NCBI GenBank assembly: GCA_020631735.1
Contig: CM036159.1
Location: forward strand, 96,519,701 to 96,583,700
Direction of reading: 5' to 3'
DNA: 64,000 nucleotides
Source: Saccharum officinarum
Taxonomy: Eukaryota; Streptophyta; Magnoliopsida; Poales; Poaceae
The notes under the pieces: generated by a model
Told to the model about the DNA's origin: nothing
What the model saw: only the letters and a program-made list of their open reading frames with translations
Database searches by the model: none
Part shown: positions 11,498-23,389 of the stretch, in pieces
Layout: each line of letters opens with the position of its first letter
Position numbering within the stretch: position 1 is the first letter of the stretch
Translations under genes and position numbers: made by a program

Positions 11498-11675
11498 GAG
11501 AAAATTGCTATTCTAGGACTCCAAAAGATGGGGCTTCGCTAGAATAGGATTTCTAACGTTGGCTTTGCTAAAACGACATCTGAAATATTGGCACTTTGTT
11601 CTCAATGACATCTTGATACTTTTAATTATTTTTCTCCTCTCAAATACATGTATTTTCCCGTATTGACCATATTGC
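11498..11675 (+). repeat. MULE left terminal inverted repeat
   Basis: Matches the reverse complement of 15928-16106 with scattered substitutions. Shared blocks include GCTAAAACGACATCTGAAA and CTCAAATACATGTATTTT. Confidence 0.9.
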
Positions 11676-11853
11676 CCTTCTGCTTCTCATCTATCTTACA
11701 TAACCGATCAATTCACCTATCATCCCCGACTTTTCTTCTCCCCCAATACGCGACTCCTGCGACACCGTGCCCTAACTCCGCCGCTCGCGCCCGAACTCCG
11801 CCATCCACCGGCTGCCGCCCCTTCTTCCCTCCCCACGCCGCCTTCTGTTGTCC

Positions 11854-14800
11854 ATGGATGGAGAGCCTTCGCTCGAAGGTGTGGATGGAGGGCCGTGTGC
11901 CATGGACTCCTGTGCCCTAGCCACGGCGGCACCTAGTGACCTTGCCGCGGCGGCTCCTGTTGGTGGTGGTCTGGACGCGGCGGCTTCTGGTGGTGTGGCT
12001 CCTGTTGCCGCGGCGGCTTCTGGTGGTCTGGACACCGCTCCTAGTGGCCTGGCCGCCCAGGCGGGGGCACCTAGTGACCTTGTCGCGGCGGCTCCTGTTG
12101 GTGGTGGTCTGGACGCGGCGGCTTCTGGTGTGGCTCCTGTTGCCGCGGCGGCTTCTGGTGGTCTGGACGTCGCTCCTAGTGGCCTGGCCGCCCAGGCGGG
12201 GGCACCCGATGGACTGGCACAAGTAGCAGTGGATGCCCCCAACGATGCTCTAGCCCTAGCAAGAGCATTGTTGCCTACTGTTCCTCATCCGGCAATAGAG
12301 TACCACCTTCCTGTTCTTCGAGTGGAAAGGTATATATTTGATGCACTTGCTCTCTTATTTTTTTACTAGTACAGTAGACACTAGTAAACTAGGTTTGATT
12401 TGTTTATAGGTCCCAAGTAAATGACGTGGAAAATATGGAAAAAGTTGATTGGGTAACCTTACAAATTGTGGAGACACACGATGATGAAGGTCAAATTGAA
12501 CTTATGAGCGAGAGTCAGATGTGTGAGATTTTAGGATTGAGTGATGAGGGCACAACAAATAATGAACAAAGGAATGATAATGAACATGATAATGAGCAAG
12601 GGAATGATAATGAGCTTGGGCATGATATTGATGGTGCTGCCATTCCTACTAGTGATGCCGTACCAGGTGAGATGGTCATTTCATATGATAAGAACAATCC
12701 ATCAATAGAGGTAGGAACAATGTACCCAACAATGGAGGAGTTCAAGCTGGCAGTTCGGCAATTTGCCATCAAGAAAGAGTTCCATTTAGGAGTAGAAAAG
12801 TCATGTAAGACGATATATAGGGCTTTTTGCAAGTCCGGTGATGAAGGTCGCCCTTGCACTTGGAGGATAAATGCTAGAAAAATGAAAGGCAGCGCTACTG
12901 TGGAGGTGAATAATTTTTTTTATCATTTCATTCTTGTTTGTATTATTTCATTCCTGTTTGTATGAGAATGACTGGTGTCATGCTTTCTTAATCATGGTTG
13001 AATATATTGCATACAGTACTATTGGTGCATCTATACAACTTGCATGTATGCAGTACTATATATGCATATATGCACTTTGCATGCATGCAGTACGTATATG
13101 CTTCCCAATTCCTGCATGGCTCTGTATCTCATTCATACACTTTGACGTGACATTACCATGTGAGGCTACTAGCATGTATATGCATATATGCATTATGCAT
13201 GCTCTGTACGTTGATACATGGATTGGATAAATGAATGCTTCCCAATTCTGGATACTTGCGTGAACGTGCATATATGTACTGCATATATTTATTTATTATC
13301 AGAATTCCTCTGTACTTTTGTGCTGCTCATGTAGTATTTTCGGCACTTTTTTTTCAGGTAACCGTATTAGTGGATAACCATACATGTGTTTCTAGCATGA
13401 GGATGATAACTACAACTGCAAATTGCAAGTGGGTAGCTAGCAAGGTTGTGAGTATACTTAGAGCTGAACCAAATATTGGTGCTAAGGAACTACAAAGGAG
13501 GTTGGAGACAGATCACTTGTGTGAACTTGCATATGACATTGTATGGCGGGGTAAACAAAGAGCTCTTGATGAGATTTATGGCAAATGGTCAGAAAGTTTT
13601 GAGCTATTATTTAGGTGGAAGGCCGAGGTGATGAAGCGGAGCCCCGGGAGTGTCGTTGAGATTGATGTTCTTCAGGTGGATGGTGAGGTATATTTTCACC
13701 GTTTTTTCTGTGCTCTTAAACCATGCATTGATGGTTTCTTGGAAGGTTGTAGGCCTCATTTGAGCATAGATGGTACAACACTTAATGGAAGGTGGAATGG
13801 TCACTTGGCCGCAGCTGTAGCAGTTGATGGTCACAATTGGATGTATCCAGTCGCTTATGGTTTCATAGCTTCTGAAACAACAGACAACTGGACTTGGTTC
13901 ATGGAACAATTAAAGAAGGCTATAGGTGATCCTCTGCTCCTTGCTATTTGTTCTGATGCTTGCAAGGGCTTGGAGAATGCGGTGAAGAATGTATTCTCAA
14001 ATGCAGAGCAAAGGGAATGCTTTCATCATCTTGTCAAAAACTTCCAGAAGAGGTTTAAAGGATTTGGCCAGATATATCCTGCTGCAAGGGCCTACAGAGA
14101 GGAGATTTTCTATGACCATTTAGCAAAAATGGTAAGTGAATCACCAGAAGCAGTGCAATGGTTACGGGCCAATCATAAGCTATTATGGTATAGGTGTGGT
14201 TTCAATCCAGAAATTAAGTGTGACTACATAACTAGTAACATTGCTGAGTCATTTAATAACTGGATTAGAGACCATAAGGACCTACCTGTTGCTGACCTTG
14301 CTGATAAGATCAGAGAAATGATCATGCTACTGTGGCACAAGAGGAGAATTATTGCATACAGGTTACCTGAAGGCAGGATACTCCCAGCTATTATGGTTCA
14401 GCTAAGGGCAAATACTAGAGGCTTGGGACATTTGAAAATTGTGAAATGTTCTAATTGGAGTGCAGAGGTGTGGGACCATAGCAGCGTTTCTGTGAGGCAT
14501 ATTATGAAGTTACAGCAAAGGACATGTACTTGTCTTGAATGGCAGCACACTGGTAAGCCATGTCAACATGTATTGGCCTATGTAACCCGCCAAAGGGGAA
14601 TGGACATAGAACAGTTTGTGCATGACTACTACTCGGTGAATAGGTTTAGGGCGGCTTATGGAAGAGAGATTGAGCCGATGACAGATAAAACACAGTGGCC
14701 ACAGGTGGACCTACCATTTGTAGTTGGTGCACCTCTAGCTAAATTACCTGTTGGAAGACTCAGGAAACTAAGAATTAAGGGATGGATGGAAGGTGGACAC

Positions 14801-15540
14801 AAGAAGAAAGGTTCCAAAGATGGTAAATTTACCAATGAGGGTGAATGTGAGAAGGGATGTGACATTGATACTGGTCCAACAAATGCAAAGGGAAAAAATA
14901 TGATTAGAGGACCTATGACTTGCAAAAGATGTGGAGAAAAAGGTCACCGGCAAGCTAGTGCCAAGTGCCCGCTCAATGGAACTGCAAAAAAGAGGTAATT
15001 CATAGTGTACATAGTCTGTACAGTATACACAAAGGTGCTACCATGAACTGCTACTATGAACTTTTCTTTAGTGTACATAGTCTGTACATAGTCTGTACAG
15101 TATATACAAAGGTGCTACCATAAACTTCTGGATATCTCTTTTTTTAGTTTTTTTGCTGCAAACATTGCCTCTGTACATTGATTAACTCATTTGTGATAAT
15201 TTTCTTATATTTTCTTGGATTGTCTAGGAAGCGTAGGCAACCTAAGAACAATGTTACAAAAGCACCAGCAGAACCTAGTACTCCACGGATGCCGACTAGA
15301 GAAGAAATCCTACGGGATAGTCCAGGAAGGGTCACAAGAAGGTAAGAATATTGACACATTTACCATGCACTAATTTTTTTTCATACATCTAATTGTCGTA
15401 TCGAATTTATGTGCAGCATGCTTGCGACGTTATTAGGGGAGGACACATCTTCACAAACCGATGCAACTAGTCCTGTGAGGATGCGTACAACTGCAGCACC
15501 AAAGAAGATGACTCCAAAGAGAAAGCTACCCATTGGATGA
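11854..15540 (+). CDS. MuDRA-type MULE transposase, 948 aa, five exons
   Basis: Exons 11854-12329, 12410-12905, 13358-14994, 15228-15341 and 15417-15540 all join at GT-AG sites in phase. The start is the first ATG (MDGEPSLEG). The N-terminus holds two 46-residue Ala/Gly-rich repeats. A MuDR DNA-binding domain (about residues 255-335) has a C...W...HxC zinc motif split by intron 2. The MULE catalytic core has Asp in SIDGTTLNG (about 462), Asp in CSDACKGLENAV (about 524) and Glu in NIAESFNNW (about 621), the expected DDE order. A SWIM zinc finger CTCLEW...PCQHVLAY lies near 714-730 and a CCHC knuckle CKRCGEKGH near 846. The lysine-rich tail is encoded by exons 4-5. It would act in the nucleus, binding the TIRs and cutting the element out or in. 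No stop or frameshift was found. Exons were inferred by eye. Confidence 0.9.
11931..12204 (+). repeat. in-frame 138-bp tandem duplication in the transposase gene
   Basis: Two copies begin ACCTAGTGACCTTG at 11931 and 12069. Each encodes about 46 residues rich in Ala, Gly, Pro and Val (APVGGGLDAAASG). The second copy lacks 3 bp, so the frame is kept. Confidence 0.85.
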
Positions 15541-15927
15541 ATTTTTTTAGTTGTGTGTGATGAGATGAACTCATGATTTATTTCGTATGACTTGGATCTC
15601 GTTTGGAACTAAATTATGGTGTTATGAGATGAACTTGTAATTGCTACAATCATAGTTTTATGAGATGAACTCATTTGTGATAAATTAATGGTTTTATCCA
15701 TTTCTTAGATCATCATTTTTCCATTTGTATTACATACTCATTACACTGTACATGCTGGCTTGCAATGCACAGGCGGCTGCCAGCCATCCCAAGGCCACGG
15801 CTTGCAATGCTGGCTTGCAATGCACAGGCAGGCCAAGCGACGGTCAGCCAGGCCAGGCGCTGGTCGGACGGCCAGCCAGCCCACGGAACGGGCAGCAGCC
15901 CCTGCACACGTGTTATGAGGACCCGAG

Positions 15928-16106
15928 GGCAAAATCGTCAAGTCATAGCAAAATACATGTATTTGAGATGAGAAATACAATTAAAAGCACATAATGTCAT
16001 TGAAAACAAAGTCTCAACGTTTCAGATGTCGTTTTAGCAAAGTCGACGTTAGAAATCCTATAATAACAAAGCCACATGTTTGGAGTCCTACAATAGCAAT
16101 TTTCTC
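15928..16106 (-). repeat. MULE right terminal inverted repeat
   Basis: Inverted partner of 11498-11675, ending ...AGCAATTTTCTC immediately before the GTTCACTTT duplication. Confidence 0.9.
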
Positions 16107-16535
16107 GTTCACTTTCCCATCCCAACCCAAAATATTTTCTCTTTCACCCATCACATCAAATCTTTCGACGCATGTATGGAACATTAAATGTAGGTAAAAA
16201 AAGATAACTAATTGTATAGTTTGTCTGTAAATGTCGGGACGAATCTTTTGAGCCTAGTTAGTTCATGATTGGACAAATTTTACTAAATAACACCAAAAGA
16301 TACTATAGTAACTTTTCACGTACTTTTCGTGAAGTGAACACACCTGCATGCGTTGGTGGGATGGTTGGTTCTGGGGGTTTCGCGGATTGCCGTTGACTGT
16401 TGCTAGAACAGTGTTTTGTGAGAGGTGACGGAACTTCCCGCTTCCACGCTCTTTATACTATTGTATAGATTTCTGTTTTCTTTATTTTTCTTTCTCTACC
16501 TTTTAAACTTTTTATTCTTTTTGATTTCACATCTA

Positions 16536-16778
16536 CTCCATCCGAAAATAAACACACGTATTGCTTCCCAAGTAGCCAAACCTTTTAAAGTTCAACCAAA
16601 TATATACAAAAATATATTAATATTTAAGATGTATAATAACTATAATTAGATTAAGCATATAATATTTTTTGATAATAAACTCATTTGGAGATACAAATGT
16701 TGATACTATTTTCTATATTACCGGTCAAACTTTGAGTCCTAGAGAAACAAGACGTACATTTATTTTAGGACGGAGGGA
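16536..16778. mobile_element. Stowaway MITE
   Basis: CTCCATCCGAAAATAAA on the left and TTATTTTAGGACGGAGGGAA on the right are inverted ends, preceded by TA on the left. Confidence 0.7.
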
Positions 16779-16844
16779 ATTCTCTTCATGTAGTACAACA
16801 TTTGTTTTAAATAACAAATAATAATGTTATTTATGAGTATATAG

Positions 16845-17760
16845 TATTTTTTTTGAAGGAAATACTGTGGAGTTTGCTCCCCAGCAATTTTTTTATTGAA
16901 AGGAAGGAAGGAACAAACAATACAAAGCAGAGGGTTAGCAGGGTGCTAACATAACGGAACCAACTTAGCACCTTACCTACTAGAAGGGTCGTAGCCGTTA
17001 AACAAAAGGAAATGACGGACGCAGCCGCCTCAACAAATGACAAAGCAAACAATTACAGGGAGTTGAGCCAATTCATTATTACAGGGTGAAAGTTGGAGGG
17101 AAGCCTATGCAGGTGAAGTTTAACTTCATTTGTGAAGATTGTTTTCCATGCCGAAATTGAAGGTCCTTTGCCGTTAAAGATAACCTTGTTCGCTTGAACT
17201 TATCAGCCAACCATTTAATAATATTTTTCTCTCACAACAAATCAGCATCAGCATCAGTCACAAAAACCATCAGCCGAGCAGGGCCAAAAGCATCCCTTTC
17301 TTTCCATATACTCCAGACAGCTATCATCACTATGTCCATATAGCAAGGACCAACAAAGGTTGATCTCTGTTCATTCCACTGTATGTTATGCATTTGGAAA
17401 AGGTTGTCTAACATTCCACGGTATGTTTAGTTTGAACCATCTAGTCATGTGCTGGAGGAACATTCAAAAAAGAGGTGTCTTCATGGCACATAACACAGTC
17501 ACAACCTTCATCAGGATGCTTGCTGCGTCTTCCTTGGACATTCCTGGGATTAAGCCAATACATGAGAAGTAACCAAGCAAAAAAAATTTATCTTTCATAC
17601 ACTTCAACTTCCAGATCCAAAGAAGAGGAGCCGGCGGTGTGACAGAAGCAAAATGGTGCCTGTAGAATTTGCTGGAGCTATAAGCAATGTTGTTCCAAAT
17701 GTATGTTCAGGTATCATTTTGGCCATGATTCACCATGTATTGGTCCAGACTAGGAATTAA
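16845..17760 (-). pseudogene. decayed LINE (non-LTR retrotransposon) 3' fragment
   Basis: On the minus strand broken frames give a Cys/His segment (CVMCHED) and then MIAVWSIWKERDAF. This is the pattern of the zf-RVT region at the C-terminus of plant L1-type reverse transcriptases ('WxIWKxRN'). Several in-frame stops and an inserted MITE (17183-17285) break it. Reading on, the element ends leftward at an A-rich stretch (T-run near 16848-16855 on plus). No reverse transcriptase core remains. Confidence 0.5.
17183..17285. mobile_element. ~100-bp MITE nested in the LINE fragment
   Basis: Left end ACCTTGTTCGCTTGAACTTATCAGCC and right end CATCAGCCGAGCAGGGCC are roughly inverted, with the CTCTCACAACAAATCAGC core of this family. 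Confidence 0.65.
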
Positions 17761-18301
17761 TATGTTTGAAAAAAAATGTGAAAAATGCCTAAAATGTCAA
17801 AAACTCTAGTTGGCAACCTTTGCATAGCTTTTTGAAGGCTAATTAAATAATTATTTTCCGAAATTGCTATAGAGCACCCGGTTGTTTCATCCCCTGCCAG
17901 CAACCGGTTTTCTGGCCTTGTGATTGGCCCGACGCAAGTGAGAAACCGCGTCGTACGCGGGCCCCTCGCCTTGACCCGTCCCTGCCGCTGCTTGGAGCGT
18001 CATGCGCGCCCAGCGTGCCCTGCGATGGCTACTGTGCGTAGCCCTCCCTCCCAGGATCCTCTGTGGCAGTGCGGCATGGAAGTGGGTGTGCTGGTGGCGC
18101 AGAGGATCCGGTCCACTAGGAAGCGGGACACGTACGGGCTAGGAGTATTTGACATTTGTGAATAATTTGATATATATTTCTCTTATATCTGTAATTCATA
18201 AAAATAATTTGTAATTTTCTTTGAAAACTTGGCATATATGTGTTTTGAGATTTGCAATCCATTGAAATACTTAAATTACATCACTCCGTCCAATAAATTA
18301 C
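17761..18301. other. no recognisable gene
   Basis: Contains a GC-rich patch (17880-18140) whose short frame has no family signature, followed by AT-rich sequence. Confidence 0.5.
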
Positions 18302-19386
18302 TGTCGGGGTCAGGGTATCTCAGGGCATTGATTAGTTGCAGGCCACGCGACCCTCAACACGCTAGCTGGTAAAAGCCCAAACAACCAAGCCCTAGATAAG
18401 CCGAGCAAACCAGACCAACACCCAGGCCAGGGTTGGCCACGACCTCTTTCCCTGCCTTAACCACACAACGGGTGCGACCCCTTCCCCGTCATGACCTCTG
18501 GGGAGGATGAAAAAAGGTCACGCCAGGCCAAGCGAGCTTGCTCTGACAGGATCAAGCACGCTGTATTGACCCCCACAAGGACCGAGAGGGCAGCAGTCAC
18601 CTCGACCCTGTCAGACGCTAACCCCGTACCACGCTGCACGGACAAGACAACACCGCGCAGCGGTGCCGATGGGTACGAAACCCACCATCCAGATACGGAT
18701 CGACAAGACATGAGCACGATCCCACCGCTACGGGGCGGGATCCGCAACAAGGGTCTCGACTAGCGGCCTTCCTGGCTGGCAGAGTACCCCGACCCCAACG
18801 ATCAGGGTCATGGCCCTCAGCCCCACGAAGCAACCAAGACGACCAACGACCCTAGGTGGCTACCAACTCTGGTACGACGCCCCAGGAAACTTAGAGACTA
18901 CGGCAAGAATCTCGATGGGCACCGCGTTACACAGGATGGCTGACAAACCATCACCATGCTACAGTGCTGCCACGACCAGCACAATACCCCCACGTCAGAT
19001 CCTGCCACGACATGGCCTCAAGACCATGACAGAAGCCAGAACCCAGACAAGCTCCAGAAGATGGCGTAACTTGCAAGCCAAGTTAGCTAGGATCACCTCT
19101 TACTCTATACAAGGGTAGCCAGGGCGCCCTTCCGGGGGCAACCCACTCATTATGCATCCTCTACCTCCATAGCAGTAGCAGTAGTAGGGCTCCTAGAGCT
19201 TCCCTTCGAGCCGTCCTTCTCCTAGCATAGGTTCCATAACCTATTTCTCCATTCTTGCACCCCATGGTTAGAACTTCAGAGCATTCAAGCGAGGAACACA
19301 TACTTGATCATCTCTGAGACTGGACGTAGGGCTCCGGCGTGAACCAGTATAAATCCTCGTGTCTTTTTGGATGCCACTGTCGTTTT
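18302..19386 (+). mobile_element. Gypsy-type LTR fragment
   Basis: Begins TGTCGGGGTCAGGG, a common start of grass Gypsy LTRs. It runs to a leader-like end (CGTAGGGCTCCGGCGTGAACCAGTATAAATCC near 19325-19360), which in this class lies just inside the LTR 3' end. No internal domain follows; a MITE begins at 19391. It is a solo or truncated LTR; no duplication was identified. Confidence 0.5.
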
Positions 19387-19390
19387 CCTA

Positions 19391-19617
19391 GGCCCTGTTT
19401 GGTCGCCTCTGTTTTTTAACACACATCACATTGAATGTTCTGGCACATGCATGGACTACTAAATATAGACTAACTACATGCACGTCGGCACATATTAAGA
19501 GTAATTTACGAGACGAATCTATTAAGCCTAATTAGTCCATGATTGGACACTAATTGCCAAATAAGACTAAAGTGCTACAGTATCTGTTTAACTTTAACAG
19601 GGCAAACCAAACACCCC
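19391..19617. mobile_element. Tourist-like MITE with CTA duplication
   Basis: GGCCCTGTTTGGTCGCC on the left and GGGCAAACCAAACACCCC on the right are inverted and flanked by CTA (19388-19390 and 19618-19620). The interior has GAGACGAATCTATTAAGCC. Confidence 0.75.
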
Positions 19618-19729
19618 CTACACGCGACAATCGTATAAGTTTACTAGTCCGTTTACGAAACACCGACAATTATACTGAAGAAACTATTGTAAATACAGTA
19701 ATAAAGCGATATAAATATAGCTATAATAC

Positions 19730-19756
19730 ATTGTAAATGCATGGGCAAAAATCTAG
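19730..19756 (+). mobile_element. degenerate Helitron-like 3' end
   Basis: CATTGTAAATGCATGGGCAAAAATCTAG followed by T resembles a decayed form of the CCCGTTGCAACGCACGGGC...CTAG terminus found at 46586 and 48446. The stem is largely lost. Confidence 0.35.
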
Positions 19757-20262
19757 TTGTTGGAAGGGGCTACTTATTTTATTTAAAACAAGGCCACAGT
19801 GAATAACCACCTTTATATATAAAAAATGTATATTCCTTCCATACGAGTACATAGTGTACGTCTTTGAATGTGACATAGGCTATCGTTCCTGTTGCCAAGC
19901 CGTCACTGCAGCCACCAACCACATGAAAAAAATTTGCAGTTCAAATTACAAGTTGAAAGGAGAATGCAAGTAAAACATAAATTAATCAAATAACCAGGCA
20001 ATTAAATCAAGGGGTTCTCACAGTCTGATGTTGAATTGTTTGATTTTTTTTGTTTTGTTTTGAATGTCTGGTGGGGGGGGGGGATTGTTCCCCACCTATT
20101 GTGTTGATATATGGCCCAAAACGGCCCGGAGGATCAGTTACAAAGTGTTTTACATTTCACGAAATTCGTGACTCGGAGTACATGACTTTTAAGTTGTCAT
20201 TGCATCATGAAACAACTGACACCAAGTATCTGCTACCGGACTTTTCTTCCTCGACAGCCTTA

Positions 20263-20603
20263 GGCTGTGTGCAGTTCACGTCCAAAAATTTTTCGTCCCA
20301 TCACATCGAATGTTTAGATACATGCATAGAGTACTAAATGTAGACGAAAAAAAACTAATTGCACAGTTTGGTTGAAAACCCCGAGATGAATCTTTTAAGC
20401 CTAATTAGTCCATGATTAGCCTTAAGTGCTACAGTACCTACATGTGCTAATTACGATTTAATTAGGCTTAATAAATTCGTCCTGCGGTTTTCAGACGAGT
20501 TATGTAATTAGTTTTTAAATTAGTATCCGAAAACCCCTTCCGACATCTCATGAAACATCCGATGTGACACTAAAAATTTTTCTTTCATGAACTAAACAAG
20601 GCC
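20263..20603. mobile_element. Tourist-like MITE, 341 bp, TTA duplication
   Basis: GGCTGTGTGCAGTTC and GAACTAAACAAGGCC are inverted ends flanked by TTA at 20260-20262 and 20604-20606. The TTA duplication supports PIF/Harbinger mobilisation. Confidence 0.85.
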
Positions 20604-20816
20604 TTATACACGCTCAGCTTCACTTCTGCATGATCCAAGTAGTTGCTGAATTGAGGTCTGCTCCGATCCGAAGACGGAAGCGTTACGGCGCTTCCAAAGT
20701 CGCCAGCACGCGGGTCCCAAACTCTTCTTTTGGCACATTGCTGGGACAGTGTAGTTTTTTTTACGTCTTTCATCTGGGTACAACTGTAGCATCTGTTCAT
20801 ATACACGTACGCCCAC
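20604..20816 (-). pseudogene. LINE zf-RVT relic
   Basis: The minus-strand frame contains CWRLWKRRNASVF, which resembles the 'W.LWK.RN..VF' signature after the zf-RVT domain of plant LINEs. It is short and isolated. An open frame at 20940-21245 on the same strand is not recognised and could be an upstream part or chance. Confidence 0.35.
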
Positions 20817-21544
20817 TCAATATACGCACACTATTCACACCACCTGTGTACAAATAGACCGCGCCTTCTTGACATCACCGAAATCCACTGATTTCGTAGG
20901 CACGATCCCACTGTGGCTTCACGCGTGAGAGGCCGACGCTTAGAACTGGTCTAAATGGAGACCGCGCCCACATCTGCTTCGTGTCCACGGGCTTTCAGTA
21001 GCCTGTATAAGCTTCCAGTGTCTAATTTTTTTGACCACAGCTGAATTGTTCGATTTCACCGGCAAAGGAGGCAACCCTTGCAGCTCGCACTCCATTGCCA
21101 GAACTGAGATGTTGTGCACCCGCTCCTGTAAGTAAAAGCAACTGCCAAAATAACCATCAAAATACTTCAACGACGAAACTCCCCTCCAATCCCCAACTAT
21201 CTGTGTGCATGAACTGCCTAGGAGATTATGCTCAGAGCTCAACAAAGCTTTCTGTTAGCAGTGGCAAATAGATTATTGATGCATGTCACAAGAGGAACAA
21301 CGTTTCCTGAACCTGACATAATTATTTGGTATTCCGCCAGGGTGAGGGCTCGTCAAACTTGCTCTAGCAGACGAATGAACCAACCAAACCGAAACAATAT
21401 CACACGCAAAACAGAACATAGGCAGCAAAGTCCACTGTTTTCTCGTGCAAAACACAACCAATCACTCGCCAAAAGGCCAAAGCGCCAGCAGCTGCCTAGC
21501 AGGCAATGACAACCTGACGGGAAGCAGGAGTGCAAGCTGAGCTA

Positions 21545-22150
21545 CTCCCTCCGTCTACAAAAACATGCAATTATCTTTTTTTAAGAAGTCAAACAGTTTA
21601 AACTTTGACTAAATTTATATAAAAAATACTAATATTTATGATACAAAATAAGTATCATTAAATTAGTTATAGAATATATTTTTTATAATAAATTTATTTA
21701 TAGATATAAATGTTAATATTATTTAGGCTGTGTTTAGTTGGTGAAAAGTTTTTGGGAAAAATATCACATCGGATGTTCCGTGCGATGTCGGAAGGAGTTT
21801 TCGGATACTAATTAAAAAACTAATTACATAGCTTGCCTGGAAACTGCGAGACGAATTTATTAAGCATAATTAATCCGTTATTAACACATTTGTTATTGTA
21901 GCACTTTAGTGTCAAATCACGGACTAATTAGGCTCAAAACGTTTGTCTCGCAATTTACACGCAAACTGTGCAATTAGTTTTTTATTTCATCTATATTTAA
22001 TACTCTATGCATGTGCTGCAAGATTCGTTACTGTAGTTTTTCGTGAAAAGTTTTTGAATCTAAACAAGGTCTTACTATAAACTTGGTCAAACTTGAGTCA
22101 GTTGGACTGGCACACACTCCATAATTACATCTTTCATTGGACGGAGGGAG
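21545..22150. mobile_element. Stowaway MITE interrupted by a Tourist-like MITE
   Basis: CTCCCTCCGTCTAC at the left and GACGGAGGGAG at the right are flanked by TA (21543-21544 and 22151-22152). About 260 bp of Stowaway remain once the insertion at 21726-22071 is removed. Confidence 0.85.
21726..22071. mobile_element. Tourist-like MITE nested in Stowaway, TTA duplication
   Basis: GGCTGTGTTTAGTTGG at the left and CTAAACAAGGTC at the right are flanked by TTA on both sides (21723-21725 and 22072-22074). Confidence 0.88.
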
Positions 22151-22263
22151 TAGCTCTCTCGATCTAACAACCATCACCATGGAGAACTGCCAACTCCGCG
22201 GCCTGTCGTGGTTTGCCGAGTCCTGCATCCCGCCCTGACATCGCCATCCCATCCCCGTCCGTA

Positions 22264-22548
22264 GGTCTTGTTTAGTTCCTCCCGCAAAGTTTATAACATA
22301 TCTCATCGAATGTAACTAAAAAATAACTAATTGTACAGACTGCGACTGCTTTGCAAGACGAATCTTTTAAGCCTAATGTTCATGATTTGACAATAAAGTG
22401 CTCAGTAACACATGTGCTAATGATGGATTAATTAGGCTTAATAAATTCGTCTCGCAGTTTTCTGACGAATTATGTAATTTGTTTTTTTATTAGTATCCAA
22501 ACACCCCGTGCGACACCCCCAACTTTCAGCCTGAACTAAACAATGTCC
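22264..22548. mobile_element. Tourist-like MITE
   Basis: GGTCTTGTTTAGTTCC and CTGAACTAAACAATGTCC form degenerate inverted ends. Standard family interior. Confidence 0.7.
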
Positions 22549-22629
22549 ACCGGCTCCACCACCAGCCCAGCCTCTGACACTAGCCGACCGACAAATGTCC
22601 CATCTCCACGCTCCCCCACAAGCTCCTTA

Positions 22630-22970
22630 GGCCTTGTTTAGGTCCAGAGCGTAAAGTTTCAGGGTGTCACATCGAGTGTCACGTGGGGTGTCTCATGTGG
22701 TGTTCAGATACTAATAAAAAAACAAATTACAGAATCCATCAGTGAACCGCGAGACGAATTTATTAAGCTTAATTAATCCGTCGTGAGCGCATATGTTACT
22801 ATAGCACTTTATTGTCAAATCATGGACTAATTAGACTTAAAAAATTCGTCTCACAATTTACACTTAATCTATGTAATTAGTTAGTTTTTTAATATATATT
22901 TAATATTCCATACATGTGCCAAAATATCAGATGCGATGCGGCTTAAAGTTGGTGGAAACTAAACGACGCC
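22630..22970. mobile_element. Tourist-like MITE
   Basis: GGCCTTGTTTAGGTCC preceded by TTA, ending GGAAACTAAACGACGCC. Family interior in the opposite orientation to 22264-22548. Confidence 0.72.
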
Positions 22971-23389
22971 TACCCGCGTGCCCCGCCTCCTTCCCGCGAC
23001 CCTCCGTCGTCTACAGCTGCTTCGCCAGCTTCCTCCACTTGTGCGCGACCGCCTTCACCCCTGCCTCCTCGCGGTCTCCATCCCCATCCCCTCCGCCATC
23101 AGCCCATCATTGTCCGGTTAGATATTCCCCAAATTCAAATTTAAAATTTGAAAAAAATGCTAAAAAATTCCTAAAATAGTTCATGATTTATAGAAGCCAA
23201 TGGTGTAATTTTTTTTAAATTGGAGTTCGTTTAGTATTTATTTATACGAATAGAAGTTTGAAAAAAAAACCGGTCCCGGCCCGTTAAGGCCCATGAGGCC
23301 CATGAGGCCGCCACGGGCACAAAACGAGCCGGGACCTCGCGGGGGGGAGGGGTCAACGCGTCGAGCGTCTTATCCTCTCCCGTCCGCCC

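Larger units (their letters stand above)
11498..16106 (+). mobile_element. complete MuDR-type Mutator-like element (MULE), 4,609 bp
   Basis: Long terminal inverted repeats start GAGAAAATTGCTATT on both ends. They are flanked by a perfect 9-bp target duplication GTTCACTTT (11489-11497 and 16107-16115), the diagnostic duplication size for Mutator elements. The interior carries one transposase gene whose frame I could follow through five exons without a stop. Element length, long TIRs, duplication and an intact DDE protein together make it a candidate autonomous copy. Only a MuDRA-like gene is seen; no mudrB-like second gene is apparent in the ~550 bp between its stop codon and the right end. 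Confidence 0.93.
11483..16344. mobile_element. MITE split by the MULE insertion
   Basis: GGCCTTGTTCACTTT (11483-11497) on the left and GTGAAGTGAACACACC ending near 16344 on the right are the two ends of one GGCCTTGTT-type MITE. Its interior (TCACATCAAATC, GGGACGAATC, CCTAGTTAG) lies at 16116-16330. Removing the MULE and one copy of its duplication restores a ~260-bp element. Confidence 0.75.

Noticed and set aside
20940..21245. 101-codon minus-strand frame ending ...GLHLDQF
   Set aside because: Looks somewhat protein-like but no family recognised, so not reported as a gene.
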